A DNA stretch of 64,000 bases from Paraburkholderia kururiensis (GTDB lineage Bacteria; Pseudomonadota; Gammaproteobacteria; Burkholderiales; Burkholderiaceae), in NCBI RefSeq assembly GCF_034424375.1, contig NZ_CP139965.1:2852001-2916000 (forward strand). Direction: 5' to 3'. Made by a program: the position numbers and the translations under genes. Below the pieces are notes generated by a model that was not told where the DNA came from, did no database searches, and saw nothing but the letters and a program-made list of their open reading frames with translations. Below are positions 25,906 through 34,871 of this stretch, one piece after another. The first letter of the stretch is position 1. Each line of letters starts with the position of its first letter.

Positions 25906-26258
25906 GGGGCTCCCTGTCTTGTGGTGATGGGTGGGCGCCGGCGCAGCGCGCCGAACGAAAGACGCTCGCGCACGCGCTGCATCCGGGCGCCTAAAACGGA
26001 CACACCGAAGCCCGACCATACCACCAACGCACGCGCGCTCGTGCCCTGTCGCGCGCTTTCGTGTCCTTTACAGACGCCCATGCCGCGCGCGATACAGGAC
26101 TCACATTTCGTTGCAATGTCGTGCGCGGCGACGGGTTCGCGCGTGTCATCGCGTTTAACAATCACGGCGTTAGCAAACGTGACGACACAGGTGAAGCCGG
26201 CCTGATTCCGCTTGCCGCAGTCCACGCTGACAGATCCATAACAACGGAGCTTCGAATA
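25906..26258. other. divergent intergenic region
   Basis: This 353-base stretch separates the DUF2252 gene from the divergent FecR/DUF6600 gene. I see no known operator, RNA or repeat. The segment 26150-26200 is less GC-rich and is a reasonable place for the rightward promoter. Confidence 0.25.
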
Positions 26259-28514
26259 ATGACAACAAGCTTGCACCGCATCCGCGCGGGCGCGCTATCG
26301 CTATGCGCCGCGCTCGCCCTCATTGCCCCACCTGGATTTGCTCAGGACACCGTGCCATCGCCCGCGGCACCGGGCGGCGTGCCGGCAGGCGCTGCGGCGA
26401 GCGACCCGCCGGGCCGTGTGGCGCGCCTCGACTACTTCAACGGCACCGTCACGATGGAGCCCGCGGGCCTCACCGACTGGTCCTACGCCGTGCTGAACCG
26501 TCCGCTCACCACCGGCGACCAACTCTGGGCCGACAGCGGCGCGCGGGCCGAACTGCATGCGGGCTCCACCGCGTTGCGGCTCGACCAGCAGACCGCCCTC
26601 GATATCGTCGACCTCACCGACACCGTCACGCAGCTCAAGGTCACGCAAGGCTCCCTTTCGGCGCACGTACGCGCGTTGCCCGCCGGCCAAAGCTTCGAGA
26701 TCGACACGCCGAACGTCGCGCTCGTCGCCACGAACGCCGGACTCTTTCGCGTCGACGTGGCGCCGGACGGCAGCGCCACGACGGTCACGCTGCGCTCGGG
26801 AACGGCCACCCTGTACGGCGACGGCGGCTCGTATGCCATGAGCGCGGGCGAGCAGATCCGCTTCGTCGGCACGAATCTCCAGCAGCAGGCGGGCGGTGCG
26901 GCCCCCGCGCCGGACAGCTTCGACCGTTGGGTCGCCGCGCGCGACCGCGCCGAAGACGAGTCGGTCTCGGCGCGCTACGTCTCGCGCGAGATGCCGGGCT
27001 ACGAAGCACTGGATGCCAACGGCACGTGGCGACACGATCCGACCTACGGCGAGGTGTGGGTGCCGACGGTAGCCGTCTCGGCCGGCTGGGTGCCGTATCA
27101 CGCCGGGCACTGGGCGTGGATCGCGCCATGGGGCTGGACATGGATCGACGACGCGCCCTGGGGCTTCGCGCCGTTCCACTATGGACGTTGGGCGTATATC
27201 GACCGCGTGTGGGCGTGGGTGCCCGGCCCGGTCGTGGTCACGCGGCCGCCCTGCTATGCGCCGGCGCTCGTGGCCTTCGTGGGGGGCGGAGGCGGCGGCG
27301 CGCATTGGGGGATCAACCTCACCATCGGCGCGGCCATCACCACAGGCGTGGCGTGGCTCCCGCTCGGCCCGGGCGAGCCCTGGCATCCGGCCTACGGCTA
27401 CAGTCCGCGCTACTACGAACGCGTGAACAACGTGAACGTGACGAACATCCACAACACGACGATCGTCAACAACATCACCAACGTGCACAACACGTACATC
27501 AACCAGACCGTGCCCGGCGCGGTGACCGCGGTCCCGGCCAACACCTTCGTGCATGGGCAACCCGTGGCCATGGCCGCCCATGCGCTCACGCCGCAGCAGA
27601 TGGCGCATGCGCAGTTCGGAGCAGGCGCGCCCGCCGTGGCCCCGGTACGGCAGAGCTTTGCGGGCGGCATGCGCGCCGCGAAGATCGGCGCGCCGGCCGA
27701 AGCCGCGCAGCGGCAGGTCATCGCCACGCGTGCGCCGGCCGTACCGCCCGCATTCCACGACACGCTTGCGCAGCGTTTCGCGTCAGCGGGCGGACGCGTG
27801 GAAGGCGCGGGCGAACCGGTCGTGCGCAGTGCTTCGCCCGAAACCGCACACGGGGCGCCGGCGGCCCACGAACCACAGACGCAGGGCTTTCATGTGATCG
27901 ATCGCGAAACGGCGCGGCCGGTTGGCCGGCAGGCAGGACTCCAGGCGTCCCCGCAGGGCGAACCGCAACGAGCCCCGCAACACGGCGGCGAAACGGCCCG
28001 TGAGCCGGGCGCGCCGCAAGCGCCCGCGGACGGAAACAGCCGCGAAGCGAACCATGGAATCGACCGTGAAGCGCACCCCGGCGAGCCGGCACCGCGCGCG
28101 CCCGCGGCCGCCGACAATGGCGTGCCGCACCCGACGGGCGGCGCCTCGCGTGCGCAGGAGGAAGCGCGCAACGGACGGACGGCGCAAGGCGGTTTCGAGG
28201 CACCTCAGGAGGCACCTCAGCCGGAAGGCCCGCGTGCGCCGCAAACGGCGCGGATGCAGCCGCATGAAACCGCGGCGCCGCACGAGCCGCAGCAGCCGGA
28301 GCATGAAGCCGTGCGGCCGCAAGAAGCGCCGCGCCATGCGGAGCCGGCGCAGCATGCAGAGCCTCACGCCGTGGAAGCACCGCACGACAATCCGCGTCCG
28401 GCCCAGCACTCCAACGCCGCGCCACGACCCGCGCCGCACACCAGCGCACATTCGGCGCAGCCGCACCCGCAGTCCCATCCGCCCGCTCACAAGGCGGAAG
28501 AGCACCGCGGCTGA
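26259..28514 (+). CDS. secreted FecR/DUF6600-domain protein with low-complexity tail
   Basis: A 751-residue exported protein. It has a signal peptide (cleavage after PPGFA, about residue 28), a FecR-like beta domain (about 50-215), and a Trp-rich DUF6600 region (about 240-370, with repeated W-V/P-Y-H-A-GHW and WGWTWID motifs). An Asn-rich strand-like segment follows (VNNVNVTNIHNTTIVNN). The last 280 residues are a Pro/Glu/Ala/His-rich tail ending in HPPAHKAEEHRG. Neither a sigma factor nor a TonB receptor lies nearby, so this is not a FecIRA system. The tail looks disordered and could interact with the envelope. ATG 26259 has GGAG at 9 bases. Confidence 0.78.
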   Translation: MTTSLHRIRAGALSLCAALALIAPPGFAQDTVPSPAAPGGVPAGAAASDPPGRVARLDYFNGTVTMEPAGLTDWSYAVLNRPLTTGDQLWADSGARAELHAGSTALRLDQQTALDIVDLTDTVTQLKVTQGSLSAHVRALPAGQSFEIDTPNVALVATNAGLFRVDVAPDGSATTVTLRSGTATLYGDGGSYAMSAGEQIRFVGTNLQQQAGGAAPAPDSFDRWVAARDRAEDESVSARYVSREMPGYEALDANGTWRHDPTYGEVWVPTVAVSAGWVPYHAGHWAWIAPWGWTWIDDAPWGFAPFHYGRWAYIDRVWAWVPGPVVVTRPPCYAPALVAFVGGGGGGAHWGINLTIGAAITTGVAWLPLGPGEPWHPAYGYSPRYYERVNNVNVTNIHNTTIVNNITNVHNTYINQTVPGAVTAVPANTFVHGQPVAMAAHALTPQQMAHAQFGAGAPAVAPVRQSFAGGMRAAKIGAPAEAAQRQVIATRAPAVPPAFHDTLAQRFASAGGRVEGAGEPVVRSASPETAHGAPAAHEPQTQGFHVIDRETARPVGRQAGLQASPQGEPQRAPQHGGETAREPGAPQAPADGNSREANHGIDREAHPGEPAPRAPAAADNGVPHPTGGASRAQEEARNGRTAQGGFEAPQEAPQPEGPRAPQTARMQPHETAAPHEPQQPEHEAVRPQEAPRHAEPAQHAEPHAVEAPHDNPRPAQHSNAAPRPAPHTSAHSAQPHPQSHPPAHKAEEHRG

Positions 28515-28531
28515 CGTGCAGGCGCGTAAGC

Positions 28532-28587
28532 AGGACTGACAGCAAATGCCGCGGCCCGGTCATGAAAACCGGGCCGCGGACAGTCCT
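28532..28587. terminator. strong bidirectional hairpin terminator
   Basis: A perfect 12-bp stem, CCGCGGCCCGGT (28549-28560) with ACCGGGCCGCGG (28568-28579), encloses a 7-base loop. Outside it AGGACTG (28532-28538) pairs with CAGTCCT (28581-28587). It lies midway between the converging genes ending at 28514 and 28624. No U tract is present on either side. Confidence 0.7.
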
Positions 28588-28623
28588 ATGAGGGGCGGGA
28601 TGCCGTGCTGCTACCCGCCCGCG

Positions 28624-29250
28624 TCAGTAATACCAGGGGGCCGGCGGCGCGTAGTAGTAGACGGGCGGAGGCGGCGCGCGATAGATGACGGGCGGCGCCG
28701 CGTACACGGGCTGACCGTAGACCGGCTGACCGTACATCGGCGTGGCGTAGGCCGGCTGCGAAATGGTGTTGCCCTTCGAGGTCATGCACTGCGCGTAGGC
28801 CGCGTCGTACCGTGCCTGCAGACCGCCCGACGCATATTGCGCGCCGTTCGCGCCCACCGCCGACCCGAGCAGCAGGCCGCTGCCCGCGCCGATCGCCGCG
28901 CCCGCTCCCGCGTTGCCCGCCGCCGCGCCCAGCAGCGCGCCGGCCGCCGCGCCGCCCACCGTGCCGAGCGCGGCGCTGTTCACGCTGTTGGCCGTCGCGC
29001 CCTGCGCCGCGCCCGCCGAGTCCGTGGAGCGGAACGCGTAGTCGCGGCAGGCATAGTCTTCCTGCTGGAATTCGGTGAGCGACTTGCCCTTGGGCGGCAA
29101 CGCCACCACGCTCGGGCCGCTGGGGGGCATGACCGTGCAGCCCACCAGCGCCACCGCCACACCGACCATGGTGGCAGGTACGGCGAGCCGCGACCACGCC
29201 GGCAGCCGGCGCGCCATCCGGAAGGCCGACAAACTGGCTTTGCGTTTCAT
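28624..29250 (-). CDS. glycine-zipper outer-membrane lipoprotein
   Basis: A 208-residue predicted lipoprotein. The signal segment ends in LVGC. A soluble part with FQQEDYACRDYAF follows, then a glycine-zipper helix pair (about residues 95-135, GGAAAGALLGAAAGNAGAG). The C-terminal tail is rich in Pro and Tyr, with YGQPVY repeats and YYYAPPAPWYY. The layout is that of YMGG/glycine-zipper 2TM-type envelope proteins, common in Burkholderiales and often linked to stress. ATG 29250 has AAGGAG at 10 bases; ATG 29217 is an alternative closer to the hydrophobic core. Confidence 0.78.
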   Translation of the reverse strand: MKRKASLSAFRMARRLPAWSRLAVPATMVGVAVALVGCTVMPPSGPSVVALPPKGKSLTEFQQEDYACRDYAFRSTDSAGAAQGATANSVNSAALGTVGGAAAGALLGAAAGNAGAGAAIGAGSGLLLGSAVGANGAQYASGGLQARYDAAYAQCMTSKGNTISQPAYATPMYGQPVYGQPVYAAPPVIYRAPPPPVYYYAPPAPWYY

Positions 29251-29503
29251 GATTGCCTGACTCCTTGCATTGCGATGGCGACACGATAGGCCACCTGCTG
29301 CACGTGTTGGTTACTCGATCGTTACCGGTGAAATCTTTCGGTCACCGGCTGTAACAACGTGCGACTTCAGGCCCCACGTGAAGCGCGGATTCATGCCGCC
29401 CGATCGCGGCATGCGCGCGCCCGTCGCTCGCCTTGTTCGGGTACGACCGCTACCCGGTCTGCGCCGCGCCGATGCCATGCAGCACCCCGGCACGGTATCT
29501 GTC

Positions 29504-30160
29504 CTACTCCGCGGGCTCCACGCGCGAGCGCGCCAGCAGTTCGGTCACCTGCGCGTCGGCGGTCTGGGCGAAGTCGCCGTAGAACTGTCCCACGCCCTGG
29601 AACACGCGCGGCACGTAGGCGCAGATCACCTCGTCCGCGAGCGGCCCGACGCGCGCCACCGTTTCGCCCGGCGCCACCGGCACGGCCACCACGATGCGCG
29701 CGGCGTTGCCCTTGCGCAGCAGTTGGACAGCCACGCGCATGGTGGCGCCCGTCGCCATGCCGTCGTCCACCACGATGACGGTGCGTCCTTCGACATCGAG
29801 CGCAGGCCGCGACCCGCGGTACAGCGCCTCGCGGCGTTGCAGTTCCGCGCGCTCGGCGGTCAGCACGCGATCGATCTCGTGCTGCGGCACGCCGGCTTCG
29901 GCCACGATGCGCCGGTCCAGATACACGGTGTCGCCACGGCCGACCGCGCCCATCGCGAGTTCCGGATAGTTCGGCACGCCGAGCTTGCGCACCACGACCA
30001 CGTCGAGCGGTGCGCCGAGCGCGCGCGCCACTTCGTAGGCCACGGGCACGCCGCCGCGCGGCAAGCCGAGCACGATCACGTCATCGCGCCCCGCATAGCG
30101 CGCGAGCCTTCCCGCGAGCACGCGGCCGGCATGGGCGCGGTCGTCGTAGAGAAATTCCAT
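29504..30160 (-). CDS. phosphoribosyltransferase-family protein
   Basis: A 218-residue protein with the PRPP-binding loop VIVVDDGMATGATM (about residues 123-136) and the N-terminal LGLPRGGVPVA block. It belongs to the stand-alone type I PRTase-like proteins often annotated only as phosphoribosyltransferase; the base or amine acceptor is unknown. The start at ATG 30160 is preceded by GGGAGG at 7 bases, which excludes the longer open frame. The gene is monocistronic in appearance, with about 250 and 330 bases of non-coding sequence on either side. Confidence 0.83.
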   Translation of the reverse strand: MEFLYDDRAHAGRVLAGRLARYAGRDDVIVLGLPRGGVPVAYEVARALGAPLDVVVVRKLGVPNYPELAMGAVGRGDTVYLDRRIVAEAGVPQHEIDRVLTAERAELQRREALYRGSRPALDVEGRTVIVVDDGMATGATMRVAVQLLRKGNAARIVVAVPVAPGETVARVGPLADEVICAYVPRVFQGVGQFYGDFAQTADAQVTELLARSRVEPAE

Positions 30161-30488
30161 GGCAGATCCTCCCGACCGTGAAGGCGCAGCAGAAGAGAAA
30201 GCGTGTCGCGTGCCCGGTCGCGGCGTGCTGCTCCACGAACGCCGCGAAGGCAACGAACGCGACCCACGCCATAAAGGGAGCGTTCGCGAGATCGAACCGT
30301 TTGCGACACCACGAAGAAATTCTGCGCGCGATCGACACCCATCGCTTGAGGTCAATCAAACGGCGCAAACGGGGTGAGGGGTGAGCGGTGACGGTGCAGC
30401 GCGCCCTGCGGGTGGTTGCGGCGGCAAACGCCGGACACCTGGCGCCACGCCTCCTCCCCAAGACACCCAGGCCATCCCAAAGCCACAT
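30161..30488. other. intergenic region
   Basis: These 328 bases lie between the phosphoribosyltransferase start and the end of the reductase-patatin gene. They should contain the promoter of the former. I see no repeat, RNA or operator that I would name. Confidence 0.25.
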
Positions 30489-32807
30489 TCAACCGGCCGC
30501 GGCCGGCATCTCTTCACGCGCCAGCACCGCAAGCGCCGTCTCGTACCCGCGCGTCTGCAGGCGCGCCACCGTCGAGGCCGAAAAATCGAAATCGCTCGAG
30601 AGCGACAACGGGCCGCCGTCCAGCGCGATCCGCGCGATGCGGATCGGCGCGCGGTTGCCCATCAGGCGGATGAAGTGCGGACGCTGGCGGATGCGCCGCG
30701 CCGTGGGCTCGTCCACCTGCCTGAGAATTTCGTCGACGAGGTCGCTGAAGTCGTTCACATACTCTTCGAAGCGAAGATCGTTGCGCACGCGGTCGGTGTA
30801 GACGATCTCGTCGCGCCGCAGCATCACCTCGAGCAGATTCGACGGCATGGCGCGCGTGCCCGAGAACAGGTCCACAGCGAAGATGCGTCCGCCAATGCGC
30901 CCGCAGCGCTCGATCACGAGATCGAGCGGCGAGTTGCTCACGATGCCGCCGTCCCAGTAAGGGCGGCCCTCCACCATCGTCCACGGCATGCCGGGCGGCA
31001 GGCTGCCGCTTGCCAGCAGATGTTCGGGGCCGATGCGGTCCACGTAGCTGTCGAAGATGCGCGGCTCGCCCGTGGCCACGTCCACTGCACTGAGCAGCAG
31101 CCGCGTGTGGCTCGCGGCCAGCGCGTCAAAGTCCACGTGGCGCTCGATCAGCGTGCGCACGGGCGACGTGTCGTAGAGGCTCGTCCACCACGGCAGCCAC
31201 GCCGCGAGGCCGAGGTTCGGATTCCACCAGCGCGGCTGCAAAAAATTTGGCACCCCGAACCACATCACGTACCAGGAAAGCAGCGCACTGTGCAGCGCGC
31301 CGTCGCCGCATGCAAACGGCGTGGGCAACGTAGGCAGTGAAGGCAGCGGAATCGACACGTCGCGCCAGAACGCCTCGAGCGCGCGCGACGCGTCACCCGG
31401 ATGGCTCGCGACAATCGCCGCATTGAACGCGCCAATCGAGACGGCCGAAATCACGTCGGGCCGCACACCCTTTTCTTCGAGCGCGCGGATCGCCCCGCAT
31501 TCGAACGCGCCCAGCGCCCCGCCGCCTTGCAGGATCAGCACCGTCTGCTCGGGCAGGCGGTCGAGCGGGAACGTGGTGTCGGCAAGACGCGGCTTCGCGC
31601 CGTGCAGGCTGATGCGCAGGCGGATCAGTTCTTCCGCCGCCGAGGTCTCGCCCGCGGTGCGGCCTAACGAGAAGATCGCACGCAGCACGTCGTGCTCGAG
31701 ATACAGCAGCGAATACGAGCCCGCTTCGAGCGAGCCGCGCTCCACCGTTTCCGTCACGCCGCGCGGGAAGCCGAGGAAGTTGTACGGCTGGCCGAACGCG
31801 TCGCCGAAGAACATCGACACGTCGCGATACGGAAAACGCCCGCCGCGCATGTTGCGCGCCGCGATGTTGCCCTGACGGCGCGCGTTGTCCCAGTGCTCGA
31901 TGCGCCGGCGCACGCCGAATACGGGGTCGAAGAAGCTGGCCACGTCGCCGGCCGCATAGATGTCGGGGTCGCTCGATTGCAGGCAGTCGTCCACCACCAC
32001 GCCGTCGCCGAGCACCACGCCGCTGCCTTCCAGGAACGCACAGTTCGGCGCCACGCCCATCGCCGCCACCACGAGATCGCAGGCGATCGTCTCGCCGGTG
32101 TGCGTGACCACGCCTTCCACGCCTTCCACGCCTTCACGGCCCACCACGCTTTCGACGAGGCAATCCGTTTTCACCGCGACGCCGTGCTCGGCGCAGCGCT
32201 TCGCGAAGTAAGCCGAGAGCACGGGCGCGCACAGTTGCGGCATCACCGCGTCTTTGCGCTCGACCACGGTCACGGCGAGCCCGAGCGCGCGCAGCGACGC
32301 AGCGGTTTCGATGCCGACGAAGCCTGCGCCGATCACCACCGCGTGCTTCGTGCGGCCGGCCTGCGCGCTCTGCAACGCGGCATCGCGCACGGCCGAGGCG
32401 TCCGCGAGCGTATGCAAGCTGTGCACGCCCGCGAGCCCCATGCCCGGCAGCTCGGGCGCGCGCGGCGACACGCCGGTGGCGATCAGCAGCTTGCCGTAGC
32501 CGATCGCGCTGCCGTCCGCGAGATGCACCACGTGGCCTGTGGCGTCCACGCGCACCGCACGCGCGCCCAGCATCAAATCGATGCGCTGCTCCGCATAGAA
32601 CTCGGCGGGACGAATGGCGATTTGCAGCGCGCCGACCGAGCCATTCAGAAAACCCTTGGTGAGCGGCGGACGCTGGTACGGCAGCACGTCCTCGCCGCTT
32701 AGAATGGCGATGCTCGCGGCGGCGTCTTCCATGCGCAGCGTGCGGGCCGCCGTGACGCTGGCAAGGCCGCCGCCCACCAGCAGAAAGTCGACATGGCGCA
32801 TCGTCAT
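30489..32807 (-). CDS. FAD-dependent reductase fused to a patatin-like phospholipase
   Basis: A 772-residue two-domain protein. Residues 1 to about 400 are a pyridine nucleotide-disulphide-type FAD reductase of the ferredoxin/rhodocoxin reductase kind. They include FLLVGGGLASVTAART for FAD, VVIGAGFVGIETAAS for NAD(P)H, IYAAGDVA, and the PYQRPPLTKGFL segment. Residues about 420-720 are a patatin domain: oxyanion loop QGGGALGAF (427-435), nucleophile Ser457 in AVSIGAFNA (Ala replaces the first Gly of GxSxG), and catalytic Asp619 in DGG. Both active sites look intact. The start ATG 32807 has GGAG at 8 bases. The frame is continuous with no sign of a sequencing fusion. Confidence 0.85.
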   Translation of the reverse strand: MTMRHVDFLLVGGGLASVTAARTLRMEDAAASIAILSGEDVLPYQRPPLTKGFLNGSVGALQIAIRPAEFYAEQRIDLMLGARAVRVDATGHVVHLADGSAIGYGKLLIATGVSPRAPELPGMGLAGVHSLHTLADASAVRDAALQSAQAGRTKHAVVIGAGFVGIETAASLRALGLAVTVVERKDAVMPQLCAPVLSAYFAKRCAEHGVAVKTDCLVESVVGREGVEGVEGVVTHTGETIACDLVVAAMGVAPNCAFLEGSGVVLGDGVVVDDCLQSSDPDIYAAGDVASFFDPVFGVRRRIEHWDNARRQGNIAARNMRGGRFPYRDVSMFFGDAFGQPYNFLGFPRGVTETVERGSLEAGSYSLLYLEHDVLRAIFSLGRTAGETSAAEELIRLRISLHGAKPRLADTTFPLDRLPEQTVLILQGGGALGAFECGAIRALEEKGVRPDVISAVSIGAFNAAIVASHPGDASRALEAFWRDVSIPLPSLPTLPTPFACGDGALHSALLSWYVMWFGVPNFLQPRWWNPNLGLAAWLPWWTSLYDTSPVRTLIERHVDFDALAASHTRLLLSAVDVATGEPRIFDSYVDRIGPEHLLASGSLPPGMPWTMVEGRPYWDGGIVSNSPLDLVIERCGRIGGRIFAVDLFSGTRAMPSNLLEVMLRRDEIVYTDRVRNDLRFEEYVNDFSDLVDEILRQVDEPTARRIRQRPHFIRLMGNRAPIRIARIALDGGPLSLSSDFDFSASTVARLQTRGYETALAVLAREEMPAAAG

Positions 32808-33130
32808 GAAGGCAGCTCCGGCAAGAGACAAAGCGGGACGACAGCACGCGCCCCGGGATCACTCCGTACCGTACCGGCGCGCGGGTCGGCGCCGTTGATC
32901 CACGTCAACGGGGCCAGGTAGCTGCGGCAGGCGCCGGCCGAACGATGTCAGCGCGTGTCAGCAGACGCCGGTGCGAGCGCGACGATCGATGCGCGCGAAG
33001 TCACAACTGGCGCGGCGAAATCGTCATGCACCGATGGGCGCGCACCGTCCGCCCGAACGCACACACCGCGTGATTTAGTCGCGGTTTTCTGCGACGATCC
33101 GCATTGCGCCAAGCCCTATAAGGTCAATCG
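32808..33130. other. divergent intergenic region before the RND operon
   Basis: This 323-base region must hold promoters for the reductase-patatin gene and the efflux operon. A small dyad, GTCGC/GCGAC, lies about 33078-33095, some 40-50 bases before the efflux start. No regulator gene of the TetR, MarR or LysR type adjoins the operon, so its control is not evident. Confidence 0.25.
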
Positions 33131-34780
33131 ATGACAACTCGTGCTTGCCAGACCCGGCACCCTCCGCTCTGGTGCGCCGCAATAAGTCACTGCGCCACCC
33201 GCCGTCGCTTCGCTCACGTTGTTCCTGCTGCCCACGCTGTCCGTCTGTCTCGCCTTGCCCGCCATGCAGGCCTTCTTTGCGCCGTCGGGCTCGGCCTGAG
33301 CCTCGGACTCGCGGGCTGCATGGTGGGCCCGAACTACCATGCGCCCGCAGCGCCCACGGTGGACCGCTACACGCCGGCGCCCATGCCCGACCAAACCGCG
33401 TCGTCACCGGGCGCGGCGGGGCTTGCGCAGCGCTTCGCGCCCGGCGCCGACATACCCGCCGCGTGGTGGACGCTCTTTCACTGCGAGCCGCTCGACACCG
33501 TGATTCGCGCGGCGCTCGCCAACAGTCCGAACATCGCCGCCGCGCAGGCCGCGCTGCGGCAGGCCGCCGAGAACTACCGTGCTCAGGTGGGCGGTTCGCT
33601 CCTGCCTTCCGTGGACGCGCAGCTCGGCGCCACACGCCAGAAGTTCAGCGGCCTCAGCGTCGGCCAGCCGGGCGTGGTCGAAGAACTGAATCTCTACAAC
33701 GCCTCGGTGAACGTGTCGTACAAGCTCGACCTGTTCGGCGGCGCGCGGCGGCAGCTGGAAGGACTCGCCGCGCAGATCGACTACGAGCGCTACCAGTTGC
33801 AGGCCGCCTGGCTCGCACTCACCGCGAACATCGTGACGGCCGCAGTGAAGGAAGCGTCGCTGCGCGCGCAGATCGAAGCCACAGCGGGCATCGCGCTCGA
33901 CGAAGAGCAGCAGCTGAAACTGCTCCAGCAGCAGTTCGAACTGGGCGGCGTGGCGCGCACCGCCGTGCTCGCGCAGCAGACGTTGCTCGCGCAAACGCGT
34001 GCCACGCTGCCCTCGCTTCAACAGGCGCTCGACCAGGTGCGCCATCAGTTGGCGGTGCTCTCGGGCAAGCTGCCCTCCGAAGCCGCGTTGCCCGAATTCC
34101 GGCTCGACATGTTCTCGCTGCCGCAGACGCTGCCTGTGAGCGTGCCGTCGTCGCTCGTGAAGCAGCGGCCCGACATCCTCGCGGCGGATGCGTTGCTGCA
34201 TCAAGCGAGCGCGCAGATCGGCGTGGCGACGGCGGCCATGTATCCGCAGCTCACGCTCTCCGCGAGTTACGGCGCCGAGGCGCTCACGCCGGCCCAGGTG
34301 TTCCGCGCGGGCAGCACGATCTGGAGTATCGGGGGCAGCCTGTTGCAGCCACTCTTTCGCGGCGGCGAACTGCTCGCGCAAAAGCGCGCGGCCGTCGCGG
34401 CCTTCGAACAGGCCGACGCGCAGTACCGCGAGACGGTGTTGCAGGCCTTCCAGAACGTGGCCGATTCGCTGCGCGCGCTCGACAACGACGCGAACGGCCT
34501 GAAGGCACAGACCGAGGCCTGGCATTCGGCCAGCGACTCGCTGGACCTCACGCGCGCGCAGTACCGCGTGGGCGCGGTGAGCTACCTCGCGCTGCTCGAC
34601 GCGCAGCGCCAGTATCAGCAGACCGTAGTGAACTTCGCGCAGGCGCAGGCGGCCCGCTATGCCGACACGGCCGCCCTCTTCCAGTCGCTCGGGGGCGGCT
34701 GGTGGAACGCCCCGTCAAGCGACGCAGCCAACCACGCACCCGGCGACACGAAGGCGGCCGCCAGCCCGCCCGTGAACTGA
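33131..34780 (+). CDS. RND efflux outer-membrane factor (NodT/OprM type)
   Basis: A 549-residue outer-membrane lipoprotein channel. The lipobox LAGC (about residues 60-63) follows a hydrophobic stretch. Next comes the family opening MVGPNYHAPAAP, then two repeats of helical-hairpin and beta-barrel segments (LALTANIVTAAVKEASLRAQIE; RVGAVSYLALLDAQRQYQQT). It forms the trimeric exit duct for the adaptor and pump encoded next. The assigned ATG leaves an unusually long 45-residue N-region before the signal core; no ATG, GTG or TTG lies closer in frame, so the true start may be as given. Confidence 0.9.
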   Translation: MTTRACQTRHPPLWCAAISHCATRRRFAHVVPAAHAVRLSRLARHAGLLCAVGLGLSLGLAGCMVGPNYHAPAAPTVDRYTPAPMPDQTASSPGAAGLAQRFAPGADIPAAWWTLFHCEPLDTVIRAALANSPNIAAAQAALRQAAENYRAQVGGSLLPSVDAQLGATRQKFSGLSVGQPGVVEELNLYNASVNVSYKLDLFGGARRQLEGLAAQIDYERYQLQAAWLALTANIVTAAVKEASLRAQIEATAGIALDEEQQLKLLQQQFELGGVARTAVLAQQTLLAQTRATLPSLQQALDQVRHQLAVLSGKLPSEAALPEFRLDMFSLPQTLPVSVPSSLVKQRPDILAADALLHQASAQIGVATAAMYPQLTLSASYGAEALTPAQVFRAGSTIWSIGGSLLQPLFRGGELLAQKRAAVAAFEQADAQYRETVLQAFQNVADSLRALDNDANGLKAQTEAWHSASDSLDLTRAQYRVGAVSYLALLDAQRQYQQTVVNFAQAQAARYADTAALFQSLGGGWWNAPSSDAANHAPGDTKAAASPPVN

Positions 34781-34871
34781 ATCGAAGCCTCTCCACAAGC
34801 GCTATTTCCCGTTCGACGACTTCGTCCAACGCCGCCCGATAAAGCGCGGCAAAACGCAGGAAGAAACGACA

